Source: CBDBZX01 sp965213645 (GTDB lineage: Bacteria > Deinococcota > Deinococci > Deinococcales > Trueperaceae). Taken from it: a DNA stretch of 64,000 nt. Below, one piece after another: positions 7,721-15,239 of the stretch. The stretch covers positions 62,001 through 126,000 of the forward strand of contig CBDBZX010000008.1 in NCBI GenBank assembly GCA_965213645.1, in the 5' to 3' direction. The position numbers and the translations under genes are program-made. The notes beneath the pieces are model-generated. The model had not been told where the DNA came from, made no database searches, and saw nothing but the letters and a program-made list of their open reading frames with translations. The stretch's first letter is position 1. Every line of letters begins with the position of its first letter.

Positions 7721-8803
7721 TGTTGCCTCCTCTTGACTCACTTTCTCCTTAGTCGCTCGTTGCGCCCCCACCCCCCGCATTGCCTCCAAACTGCTCTGAA
7801 ACGTCACGTAGTGCGGCAGCTTGTAGTGGACGCAGAAGCCCGACGACTCGACGGGCTCCGTGTGTGTGAGGACAAACTCTTCGCTCAGCGCGGGAAAGGG
7901 GTCGGTCTTATCCATCGCCATGTCGAGCATGGACGCCGCTATGGTCTTGACCTCGTTCCAGCCCAGGGTCGCCGCGAAGCCGATGTCGAGCTTGGGATAA
8001 TCGCTCGTACCGCCAAAGGACGACACCACTTCGGCTTGACTCACCCGGATGCGTCCGGCGCTGAAGGGCACGCCCGTTACTGGATGGGTGAGTGTCACAT
8101 CAGCGTAAGCTAAGCGCACCTCATTCACGGTCGGGTGGTTCGTGCCGTAGCCGCGCATGTCCGAATAGCCGAGCGTTAATACACCGCCGGTGTCCGCGCG
8201 GGCGAGCGCCTGTAAGCGGTGCGCACGCGGCGCGGGAAAGAGCAGCGGCTCGCGGGTCAAGTCAGGGAGGTCGGCGGGCGCAGGGTCACGCTGTTCGGCT
8301 AGGGACTCGAGCAGCCCATTGTGACGCTCCCAATCCGTCACGGGTGGCTGCGTCTTAGGTGAGGGGTGGTCGGCTTGCTCGAGCGAATCAGGTCCGCCGC
8401 CGCGCTCCAGCCCCGCCAAGTTCAACACCCGGTGGCTATAGTCGAGCGTCGGACCCAAAATCTGTCCGCCCGGAATGTCTTTGAAGGCTGCCGAGATGCG
8501 CCGCACGACCAACATGTCCTCTTGCTCCAGTGGAAGCGCGTAGGCGAGCCTCGGTTGGGTCGAACGGTAGGCACGCAGAAGAAGCACCGCTTCGTAGTGA
8601 TCTCCCCCGGTCTGCGCGAGCGCGAGCGCAGCCAACTCGGGCGCGTAGAGTGACCCTTCGCCCATCACACGGTCTAAGAGGTAGGGCAGCGTGCTCTCAA
8701 TCGTGTTGACGACCTCGGGGCTCGGCGGCGTGCGGAGTAGCCGGTGGAGCGCTTCAGACGCTTGAATCGCCTTTTCGCCGCCTCGAGCGGCAACATACGC
8801 CAT
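7712..8803 (-). CDS. phnI: PhnI, C-P lyase core/nucleosidase subunit
   Basis: PhnI (363 residues from the ATG at 8803), the core subunit that with ATP displaces adenine to give ribose 1-phosphonate triphosphate. Family motifs include YVAARGGEKAI at the N-terminus, LLLRAYRST, RRISAAFKDIPGGQILGPT, LGYSDMRGYGTNHPT and ELRVGY-type strands around VRLAYADVTLTHP. The ORF can begin at 8839, but the 12 extra residues are not family-like. It sits between phnH and phnJ, as in other C-P lyase operons. Confidence 0.92.
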   Translation of the reverse strand: MAYVAARGGEKAIQASEALHRLLRTPPSPEVVNTIESTLPYLLDRVMGEGSLYAPELAALALAQTGGDHYEAVLLLRAYRSTQPRLAYALPLEQEDMLVVRRISAAFKDIPGGQILGPTLDYSHRVLNLAGLERGGGPDSLEQADHPSPKTQPPVTDWERHNGLLESLAEQRDPAPADLPDLTREPLLFPAPRAHRLQALARADTGGVLTLGYSDMRGYGTNHPTVNEVRLAYADVTLTHPVTGVPFSAGRIRVSQAEVVSSFGGTSDYPKLDIGFAATLGWNEVKTIAASMLDMAMDKTDPFPALSEEFVLTHTEPVESSGFCVHYKLPHYVTFQSSLEAMRGVGAQRATKEKVSQEEATGD

Positions 8804-8873
8804 TAGAAAATTCCCAGAGATATTGACGGTTGACAACAAGAGGCTGAGGATTGAACGGGCTTATCTTCTCTCT

Positions 8874-8907
8874 TTCTTTCCATTTTCATATTCTTTCCAT
8901 TTTCATA
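8874..8907. repeat. Two tandem copies of a 17-bp unit
   Basis: Two perfect consecutive copies of TTCTTTCCATTTTCATA, running into the 3' end of phnH. A simple tandem repeat; no function visible. Confidence 0.8.
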
Positions 8908-9433
8908 TCTTCACCTCAGCGCTGCGCGGAACACCTACGATGTGTGCGCCGTCGCAGAGGAACACGTCCCAGCCGAGCGGGTAGCGGCGCGTCTGGTTGC
9001 GGAGGTGCCAAAAGCTCTCGGGAATCCCCGACACGCGGACCTTCTGCACGCTCTCGACGCCGGGACCGCGCAGCTCGAGCCCCAGCCCTTCACCCAACTG
9101 GCACCGAAAGACGAACGTCGCTGAATGGTCTGGGTAGAGCAGGTCGCCGCGTTTGGTGCGTTGAAGAGGTGCGGCATCATCCAAGCTCGAGAAGAAGAGG
9201 TAGTCCGCCGCCTCGAGCCCCACTTCCCTCGCGCCCGTGCTCAGCAAACCCCGCTTCACCGCGTCGTCAGGTGTGTAGAAGCTCGTTTCTAAGTCGAGCA
9301 ACGTTTGACCTATCGCGGTGAGGTTGGCGTGCGGCGTGGCGTGTTGCCTGCCGGGATAGCTCAGCGCCCACAAGAGCGCGTTAAAGACCTCGTGGCTCAG
9401 CGCTTCTTGCTCGGAGCGCACGGGAACTTGCAC
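8903..9433 (-). CDS. phnH: PhnH, C-P lyase core subunit
   Basis: PhnH (176 residues), a structural subunit of the PhnGHIJ complex. Family features: N-terminal FNALLWALSYPGR, the LLDLETSFYT strand, YPDHSATFVF and the C-terminal GPGVESVQKVRVSG...FPLGWDVFL-like block (here YPLGWDVFLCDG) with IVGVPRS. GTG start sharing a base with the phnG stop (TAGTG), so translation is probably coupled. Confidence 0.9.
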   Translation of the reverse strand: MQVPVRSEQEALSHEVFNALLWALSYPGRQHATPHANLTAIGQTLLDLETSFYTPDDAVKRGLLSTGAREVGLEAADYLFFSSLDDAAPLQRTKRGDLLYPDHSATFVFRCQLGEGLGLELRGPGVESVQKVRVSGIPESFWHLRNQTRRYPLGWDVFLCDGAHIVGVPRSAEVKI

Positions 9434-9879
9434 TAGAACGTCTCCATCTCGACGCGGGTCGCCTCGACCTGCTTGAGAAGGGTTTCGTCTGCCCGCCGCT
9501 GCTTCTCGGCTTGTTCGGCTACAAAGGATTCGATACGCGCCACCATCACGCCTGCGCTGAGGCTCGCGTCGAGTAGAGCAATAGCCAACGCCTGCTCCAA
9601 ATCACGCCCTAAGCACGCTGCATATCCCTCTGCATACTCCTCTGCGCCTTGCGCCGCTAACCTCACGTGCGCCTCCGCGACCAGCACCTCACCTAGATGA
9701 AAGAGCGCACCTTGCGCGGTGTCGCGCAGAGGCGTCATCACTAAGCCGGTGCGGTTTTTGAGAACTTCGACCTGACCCAGTTCACCCAGCAAGGTCTCCA
9801 CAAACGCTTTTGTTTCTCCAGCGGGAGCCTGGGTCAAGGTGCTCAGGACGCTGCTTTGCTCGAGGTGAGGGGGATACAA
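9433..9879 (-). CDS. phnG: PhnG, C-P lyase core subunit
   Basis: PhnG (148 residues), forming the core with PhnH, PhnI and PhnJ. Supporting blocks: TGLVMTPLRDTAQG, FHLGEVLVAEAHVRL, YACLGRD-like GYAACLGRDLEQALAIALLD, and the C-terminal VEATRVEMETF. The start is TTG at 9879 with GGAG about 14 bases upstream, so the exact start is uncertain. Directly follows phnC. Confidence 0.85.
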   Translation of the reverse strand: MYPPHLEQSSVLSTLTQAPAGETKAFVETLLGELGQVEVLKNRTGLVMTPLRDTAQGALFHLGEVLVAEAHVRLAAQGAEEYAEGYAACLGRDLEQALAIALLDASLSAGVMVARIESFVAEQAEKQRRADETLLKQVEATRVEMETF

Positions 9880-9903
9880 GGGGTCTCAAATCTCCTTATG
9901 CGC

Positions 9904-10699
9904 TCAAGCGGTCGCGTACACTCCGACTTTAGCCTCGCTCGGTGTCGGTAACGTCTGAGGCTTCATCGGTCCGTAGATGCGCTCTGTCGCCGCGTCGTCT
10001 AGCTCGTCCGCCGTCCCGTCGAAGACGAGCTGACCGTCATTGAGCCCTATGACCCGCGCCGCGTAGTCTTTCACCGTATCCAAGAAGTGCAGGTTTGTGA
10101 CCACCGCGATGCCGTCGTCCTCGTTGATGCTCCGCAGAAGTTCCATAATCTGTTCGGCGCTCTTGGGGTCTAAGCGCGGAAATGGGTTCGTCCGCCAGGA
10201 TGAGCTTGGGCTGCTGCGCCAGGGCGCGGGCGACGCCCACGCGCTGCTGCTGACCGCCCGAAAGGGTGTCGGCACGTTGCCAGGCGAAGTCGGCTAGACC
10301 GACGCGCTCGAGCATCGCAAACGCCAGCTCCTTATCCTCGCGCGTGTACGTCCGTAGCGACGAGCGCCACGACGCCATGTAGCCGAGCCTGCCCGTCAAC
10401 ACGTTCTCTAAAGCGCTCAGGCGCTTGACCAAATTGAACTGCTGAAAGACCATGCCGATCTCTTTACGGACGCGCCTCACCTCTTCCGCCTTGGCGCGGG
10501 TCAGCTCCACGCCGTCTACCTCGACCCGACCCTCGGTAGGCTTTACGAGACCGTTCAAAATACGCATCAGCGTGGACTTGCCCGCGCCCGACGCGCCGAT
10601 AAGCGCGGTGAAGCGCGCCGCGCTGACCTGGAGCGTGATGTTATCGAGCGCCGTCGTGCCGTTCGGGTAGGTGTGGCTCACGTTCACGAGTTCAATCAC
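9904..10699 (-). pseudogene. phnC: PhnC, phosphonate importer ATPase, +1 frameshift
   Basis: ATPase of the PhnCDE phosphonate importer. The first frame gives Walker A GASGAGKST (35-43), Q-loop MVFQQFNL, signature LSGGQQQRVGVARAL and Walker B LILADEP. It then runs out of frame immediately before the D-loop. The second frame supplies the rest: DPKSAEQIMELL, VVTNLHFLDTVKDYA, GLNDGQLVFDG. One extra base near 10171 explains this. On the coding strand the site reads GCG CTT AGA CCC; skipping one base restores SALDPKSAE exactly. CTT-AGA-C resembles known +1 shift sites, so programmed shifting, mutation and sequencing error all remain possible. Joined length would be about 264 residues, normal for PhnC. 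Confidence 0.85.
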
Positions 10700-10739
10700 G
10701 CGGTTCCTCTCGGTAGGTCTGGAATCAGTCGGTAAGCTT

Positions 10740-10752
10740 GGAACAAAGTTTC
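10740..10752. promoter_or_regulatory. GAAAC/GTTTC dyad upstream of phnC
   Basis: GGAAC-AAA-GTTTC, one mismatch from a perfect 5-3-5 dyad. Similar elements precede phnD (two), the two solute-binding-protein genes and the 20429 permease. The local RpiR-type regulator is the obvious candidate ligand (inference). Confidence 0.45.
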
Positions 10753-10803
10753 TCTGGACACGCTAAAATAGATACTTTTTCTTACTCGAGCTTAGCGAGG
10801 GTT

Positions 10804-10819
10804 TGTCAGGGTAGTGTCA
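10804..10819. promoter_or_regulatory. Pho-box-like 11-bp direct repeat upstream of phnC
   Basis: TGTCA at 10804 and TGTCA at 10815, an exact 11-bp period, as in PhoB/PhoP-type binding sites. Lies between phnE and phnC. Confidence 0.45.
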
Positions 10820-10825
10820 CTAAAA

Positions 10826-11641
10826 CTACACCAACTGCTCCCGTAACTTTGCGCTCAAGAAGTCGATGATAAAAACAGACGCTAAGATAATGAGGATAAT
10901 GGCTCCTGCCGCCGTAAAGTTAAAGCCGCGAATGGTGTCCACCAAAAACGCGCCGATGCCGCCCGCGCCGATGAGCCCTAAAACGGTTGCGGCTCGCACG
11001 TTCGACTCGAAGCGGTAGAGCGTCATCGAGACGACATGCGGTGTGATCTGCGGCCAGACCGCGTGGGTGAAGACTTGAACGCCGCTGCCACCCGTCGCTT
11101 TAACCGCCTCGATTTGTCCTTTTTCCACGTCCTCAATGCCCTCAGAGAAGAGCTTCGCTAAGATGCCCGCCGTGTGGATAAAGAGCGCCAGGATGCCTGC
11201 AAATGGACCCAACCCTACCGCCACCACGAAAAAGAGCGCCAGCACGAACTCGTTCAGACCGCGCATAAAGTCGAGCACGCGGCGCGTGGCGTGGTACACG
11301 ACTGGGTGGGGCGCGGTGTTCGCGGCGGCGAGCACCGCCAAGGGCACCGCCACGACGAACGCCAACGCTGTGCCCCACACCGCCATCTTGATGGTGATGA
11401 GCATCTGCTCTAGGTAGAGCACGCCACGCGAAAAGTCCGGCGGAAAGAACTCTCGCGTGAACGCCGCGCTCTTGCCCAACCCCGTGAAAAGACCACTCAG
11501 GCTGATGCCCGTCCCAAACGACGCCCAGACGAGCGCCGCGAGAACCATCAGGGAGGCGAAGAAGGTGAGGAGGCGCTGCCTTTTAACAGGTTTAGGCGGC
11601 TTTAAGCGCTCTGGATACGGATCTTGTGTGACGGACGCCAT
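10826..11641 (-). CDS. phnE: PhnE, phosphonate ABC importer permease
   Basis: Permease of the PhnCDE importer (271 residues from the ATG at 11641). Several hydrophobic segments (LLTFFASLMVLAALVWASF, AVWGTALAFVVAVPLAVLA, FVLALFFVVAVGLGPFAG, AAGAIILIILASVFIIDF) and the coupling-loop EAA-like motif GQIEAVKATGGSGVQVF. VLGLIGAGGIGAFL is typical of PhnE. The ORF may start at a GTG at 11689, which would overlap phnD by about 40 bases; the ATG seven bases after the phnD stop is more likely. Confidence 0.9.
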   Translation of the reverse strand: MASVTQDPYPERLKPPKPVKRQRLLTFFASLMVLAALVWASFGTGISLSGLFTGLGKSAAFTREFFPPDFSRGVLYLEQMLITIKMAVWGTALAFVVAVPLAVLAAANTAPHPVVYHATRRVLDFMRGLNEFVLALFFVVAVGLGPFAGILALFIHTAGILAKLFSEGIEDVEKGQIEAVKATGGSGVQVFTHAVWPQITPHVVSMTLYRFESNVRAATVLGLIGAGGIGAFLVDTIRGFNFTAAGAIILIILASVFIIDFLSAKLREQLV

Positions 11642-11648
11642 GAATTGG

Positions 11649-12509
11649 CTACTGGCTCTGAACTCGAGCTTGCGCTTCGTTGAGGTCACGAATCGCGTCG
11701 TAGGTTGCGTCGTCTACCTCCACGTAACCGTTCAAGCCGAGCATCTCTAACCCCTCGGGGTCGTCGTAGCTCAAGAACGCCTCTCTGATCGCGTCTTTTA
11801 AGGACTGAGGCAGCTCCTCGCGGTACGCCATCGGTGAGCCGGGGATGGTGTCGGACTCCCAGAGCGTGCGGAAGTCCTCCCTGGTCGCGATGCCCTTTTC
11901 GATAGCTTGGTCTAAGCTCAGGTTATTCGTCGCGGCGACGTCCACGTTGTTGTTCACGACGCTCAAGATGCTCGCCTCATGCGTGCCGCTAAAGATGACC
12001 TGGCTGAAGTACTGCTCGGGCTGGACCTCCCGCTCGAGCAGAAAGTGCGTGATAGGCACGAGGTAGCCGCTCGTCGAGTTGGGGTCGGTGAAGGCGAAGG
12101 TGCGGTCCTGCGCGTCCTCCATGCTCATGATGTCGCTCTGTGCGTTTGTGAGGATGACACCGTTATAGCCGACGCCGCTGTCGAGGGTGTCCTCCACGAC
12201 GAACGCCTGTGCGCCCGCCCGCTCGGACGCTTCGACGTACGATTTGGGTCCGAACCAAGCGAGGTCCACGTTGTCCGCGCCCATGCCGAGAATCACCGCG
12301 GCGTAGTCCGCACCTACGTTGGCCTCGATGTCTAGGTCGAGTTCGGTCTCGAGATATTCGATAAGAGGCGTGAAGCGCGTGGTGGTGTCCGCGCTACCCT
12401 CCACGGGGATGAGGCCGAAGACGAGGCGCTCGGGCCAGCCGCTTCTATCTTGTGCGGTTGCAGTGGTAAAAACGAAGAGGCTGAGGAGAAGGAGCATAAC
12501 TTTTTTCAT
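11649..12509 (-). CDS. phnD: PhnD, periplasmic phosphonate-binding protein
   Basis: Solute-binding protein of the phosphonate importer (286 residues). A Sec signal peptide is visible (MKKVMLLLLSLFVFTTATAQ, cleavage about residue 19-20; no lipobox). Family blocks: FGLIPVEGSADTTTRFTPL, the WFGPKSYVEA ligand loop and FTDPNSTSGYLVP. First gene of the minus-strand phn run. The upstream region holds two GAAAC-type dyads and a TGTCA direct repeat, consistent with control by phosphate starvation. Confidence 0.92.
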   Translation of the reverse strand: MKKVMLLLLSLFVFTTATAQDRSGWPERLVFGLIPVEGSADTTTRFTPLIEYLETELDLDIEANVGADYAAVILGMGADNVDLAWFGPKSYVEASERAGAQAFVVEDTLDSGVGYNGVILTNAQSDIMSMEDAQDRTFAFTDPNSTSGYLVPITHFLLEREVQPEQYFSQVIFSGTHEASILSVVNNNVDVAATNNLSLDQAIEKGIATREDFRTLWESDTIPGSPMAYREELPQSLKDAIREAFLSYDDPEGLEMLGLNGYVEVDDATYDAIRDLNEAQARVQSQ

Positions 12510-12539
12510 GGGCGTTCCCTTTCTCGAGGCGCTGAAGTT

Positions 12540-12583
12540 AAAACAAAGTTTCTATCTGAACGTAAAGAGGTGAACTTTGTTTC
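12540..12583. promoter_or_regulatory. Two GAAAC/GTTTC-type dyads upstream of phnD
   Basis: AAAACAAAGTTTC (12540-12552) and TGAACTTTGTTTC (12571-12583) face each other 31 bp apart, about three helical turns, just upstream of the phnD start. Together they form an AAACAAAGTT...AACTTTGTTT inverted repeat. Possible operator pair for the nearby RpiR regulator. Confidence 0.5.
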
Positions 12584-12599
12584 TAACCTAGCCGCTGGT

Positions 12600-12615
12600 C
12601 GTCAAGGGAGTGTCA
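12600..12615. promoter_or_regulatory. Pho-box-like 11-bp direct repeat upstream of phnD
   Basis: CGTCA at 12600 and TGTCA at 12611, an exact 11-bp period. The minus-strand reading TGACACTCCCTTGACG also offers a TTGACG -35-like element. Confidence 0.45.
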
Positions 12616-12683
12616 CTGACAAAGAGTTGATGTTTCAGGCTGAAAGGTGTTGTGAATAGGGAGAAGATGCTTGAGCCGTAGTC

Positions 12684-13255
12684 TCAGCGAGCGTTAGACC
12701 CCTCCGGCGGATAGTGCCCAATTGACCGCAAGATTTCGCGTTCCAATAGTCTTTCTCGAGTATTGAGTTGCAGCAAGCGCGCCGTTACGCGGGCGATGTC
12801 TGTGAGTGGCACGATCTCGACGCCGGCGAGGTCGAAGTGGCTAGCCCAATGGTCTATTCGTAGGTTATAGAAGCGCACGAACGTGTCCGTCTCTCAGTCA
12901 ATCGAGCCGACATCGCTGCCCTTCGTACGGTTACACACGACACAAGCCAGCGCTAGGTTAGCCTCTTCAGTTTGTCCGCCATGTTTTCCGCTAACAACGT
13001 GGTCGATTTGCAGCGTGTAATAGCTGTCGTCTTTATGAATCAGGCAGTATTCACAACACCTATGTAGCAGGTATCATCTGGTTTGAACCAATCTCACGTT
13101 GTAGAACACTGTTTCGCTCTGCGAAAACTGCGTAAGCAGCACGCACTTCCAGAGATGATACTTGCGCCCTTTCGACTCAGTGTTTGTGTTGATTGCTCTA
13201 TCGCCCTCGCCACAATCTGCTGGCGCAAGTCTGCCGGGACATACGTTTTACTCAC
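12684..13255 (-). pseudogene. HNH endonuclease, disrupted
   Basis: Remnant of a small HNH nuclease. The 5' end reads KTYVPADLRQQIVARA from a GTG at 13255 that overlaps the end of the upstream gene. The HNH core is CEYCLIHKDD...LQIDHVVSGKHGG...NLALACVVCNRTKGSD, and the C-terminus is VRFYNLRIDHWASHF...NTRERLLEREILRSIGHYPP. Two lesions are visible. An extra segment (about 13064-13197) sits between the N-terminus and the first Cys pair, and a TGA at 12894-12896 interrupts the frame just after SDVGSID. Such HNH genes commonly follow the small protein encoded at 13248 in cyanobacteria and relatives. Confidence 0.7.
13064..13197. repeat. Hairpin-bearing insertion in the HNH gene
   Basis: About 134 bp separating two parts of the HNH frame, bounded by CTAT on both sides (13060-13063 and 13198-13201). 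It contains an imperfect inverted repeat, GCAGGTATCATCTGG (13067) against CCAGAGATGATACTTGC (13149). May be a small non-autonomous element with a CTAT target duplication. Removing it leaves the two parts one base out of frame, so the boundaries are approximate. Confidence 0.4.
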
Positions 13256-13481
13256 TCAGGCGTTGCCTAGCTTTTGCTTTTGCCAGGCGCATCACGTGCT
13301 CGAGCTGTATGTGCTGATCGAGTTCGCGGCGCTCATCGCCGGATAACCCCTCGCTCTTCTCCCGTTCGATAAGGTCGCCCACCCTTGCTTGAGCGCTTTC
13401 CGACGGACGGAAGGAGACAACCCGAGCAGGGTTCGCCTCTGCGATCAGGTCAACAATCTCTTGGTAAGCGAGGACAGCCAC
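13248..13481 (-). CDS. Small HNH-partner protein
   Basis: About 77 residues: YQEIVDLIAEANPARVVSF, RVGDLIEREKSEGLSGDERR, ELDQHIQLEHVMRLAKAKAR. This charged, helical protein family usually precedes an HNH nuclease gene, as here, with the HNH start overlapping its stop. The ORF extends upstream to 13523, but the family usually begins just before the YQEI block, so the GTG at 13481 is preferred. Function unknown; the pairing suggests a partner of the nuclease. Divergent from the RpiR gene. Confidence 0.65.
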   Translation of the reverse strand: MAVLAYQEIVDLIAEANPARVVSFRPSESAQARVGDLIEREKSEGLSGDERRELDQHIQLEHVMRLAKAKARQRLSE

Positions 13482-13546
13482 ACAGTCAGTGTACCTCAGA
13501 TTGACTTCGGCATCCTCTACCAACTCATCGTATACTGCACTGAATT

Positions 13547-14404
13547 ATGCACACTCTCCTCTCCCACGCCATCCTCGCCACAGCCCGCAACCTCCAAGCC
13601 AAGCTCCCGCCGAGCGAACGCGCCGCCGCCGACTTCCTATTGTCCGAAGCCGAGACGGTCGTGTCGCTGAGCATCGGCGCGTACGCCGAGCAAGCGGGCG
13701 TGAGCAAGAGCAGCATCCTGCGCTTTTGCGATTCCTTAGGCTTTAGTTCGTATAAGGATTTCAAAGTTGCGCTGGCCTTGGAGCTAGGTAAGGAGGACGC
13801 TAAACCCTTCGAAGATGTGAAGCCGCGCGATAAACCCAAAGACATCTTCCGCAAGGTCATCCAGGCGGACGTTCGAGCGCTCGAGGAGACCTTAGACCTC
13901 ATCGACGAAGCGAGCTTAGACGCTGCTGTGGAGAGCCTCTCGAGAGCGAAGAAGATTGAAATTTACGGCGTGGGCCTGAGCGCCCCCGTGGTGAACGACG
14001 CGTACTCGAGGTTTTTGCGCATCGGCTTAAACGTTAGCGCGATTACCGACGCGCACATGCAAGCGATTAGCGCGAGCTTACTCACAAGCCAGGATGTCGC
14101 GTTCGCCATCTCGCATTCTGGTAAATCGCACGAGACCTTGCGGGCGGCGCGGCGGGCGCAGGAAGCGGGCGCAACGCTCGTCGGGCTGTCGTCCTTTCTG
14201 GAATCCCCGCTGATTCAGCTCGCAGACATCGGCCTGGTCTCTGCGACGGGTGAGACCGCCTTTCGGGTAGACGCGATGGCTTCGCGCATCGCGCATCTGT
14301 CCGTCATCGACACGCTCTACGTGTCGCTGGCGAACAAGCGGAAGAGGTCAAAGGAGATACTCGAGCGGACCAGCGGCGTCATGGCGGAGCTGACGAGAGA
14401 TTAG
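13547..14404 (+). CDS. RpiR/MurR-family transcriptional regulator
   Basis: 285 residues: an N-terminal winged/HTH domain (PPSERAAADFLL, YAEQAGVSKSSILRFCDSLG) and a C-terminal SIS sugar-phosphate-binding domain (IEIYGVGLSAPVVNDAYSR, VAFAISHSGKSHETLRAARR, GATLVGLSS). Members sense phosphorylated sugars. The ligand here could be a ribose-phosphonate intermediate or glycerol-phosphate metabolite (inference from context). Converges with the metallophosphoesterase gene; their stop codons overlap. GAAAC/GTTTC dyads upstream of the phn and importer genes are plausible binding sites. Confidence 0.85.
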   Translation: MHTLLSHAILATARNLQAKLPPSERAAADFLLSEAETVVSLSIGAYAEQAGVSKSSILRFCDSLGFSSYKDFKVALALELGKEDAKPFEDVKPRDKPKDIFRKVIQADVRALEETLDLIDEASLDAAVESLSRAKKIEIYGVGLSAPVVNDAYSRFLRIGLNVSAITDAHMQAISASLLTSQDVAFAISHSGKSHETLRAARRAQEAGATLVGLSSFLESPLIQLADIGLVSATGETAFRVDAMASRIAHLSVIDTLYVSLANKRKRSKEILERTSGVMAELTRD

Positions 14405-15231
14405 TGCGCTTGCCACTCGAGCGGCTGGAGCCAATCCTCGCTTTTCTTTCTGAGAGGAAGTCTTACCTCGAAGGGGTCGTTGCCGAAGACCTCAAGGTCT
14501 AGTCTGCTAGATAGCTCGAGCCAGCCCCAACTCCCCGCCGCCTTGCCCTGAGTTGTAAAGCTCTCCGTCAACGATTGCAATGTCAGATGATGGACGCCCA
14601 TCACCGTATCGAGGCTGTTCCAGTGCACGTGACCTGAGATGCACGCGACAACGTGACCCTTTTCCTGAATGAGGTTGCGAATCTCGCCCGCATTCTGATA
14701 ACCCGCCCAGTGCTTCGGTGCATTTTCGAAATAATAGTTGCCCGTCATTGAACTGCCGCTGAACGGGGCGTGGGTGAAGATGAGGGTGGGAAGCGCAGTA
14801 CTCTCCAAGTCTTGGGCGAGCCACTCGAGCTGCGCCTCTGTTGCCACAAAGCCCTCCGGGAAGTAGGCGTCGGGCTGCCAGAAGACGAGGTGGTAGCCTT
14901 TCATGTCCAGACTCTGATGGTCAACGGATTGTTCTAACGTGGCAGCGTTGTCTTCACGGCTCAGGTGTTCCAAGTCGTGGTTGCCGAGCAGGTGGACATG
15001 GGGGACGGTGAGTTGGTCGAAGAGGGTGGCGACCTGGCGCTCGAGCCTCCAATCCTCGTCTTGATTCACATCGCTGATACGGTCGCCTAAATCCACCACG
15101 AGGTCAGGCTTCCTCTTATTAACCTCTTCCACGAACATTTCCAAGAGGTCCAAGGCTCTATCGCTTCGTTTGCTATACGAATTTGGTCCGTGGTGGATGT
15201 CGGCGACGAGGGCGAGTTTGAGCGTATCCAT
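14401..15231 (-). CDS. Calcineurin-like metallophosphoesterase
   Basis: 276 residues with the five metallophosphoesterase motifs in order: ADIHHG, LVVDLGDR, LLGNHDLEH, FTHAPFSG and ISGHVHWNS. No signal peptide, so cytoplasmic. The ATG at 15231 is nine bases past the stop of the upstream permease, making it the last gene of an SBP-permease-permease-phosphoesterase run. The window has no phnP or phnN. This enzyme could hydrolyse the cyclic ribose phosphate made by C-P lyase, or open glycerophosphodiesters imported by the adjacent transporter (both inference). Confidence 0.85.
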   Translation of the reverse strand: MDTLKLALVADIHHGPNSYSKRSDRALDLLEMFVEEVNKRKPDLVVDLGDRISDVNQDEDWRLERQVATLFDQLTVPHVHLLGNHDLEHLSREDNAATLEQSVDHQSLDMKGYHLVFWQPDAYFPEGFVATEAQLEWLAQDLESTALPTLIFTHAPFSGSSMTGNYYFENAPKHWAGYQNAGEIRNLIQEKGHVVACISGHVHWNSLDTVMGVHHLTLQSLTESFTTQGKAAGSWGWLELSSRLDLEVFGNDPFEVRLPLRKKSEDWLQPLEWQAH

Positions 15232-15239
15232 CCTGAGAT

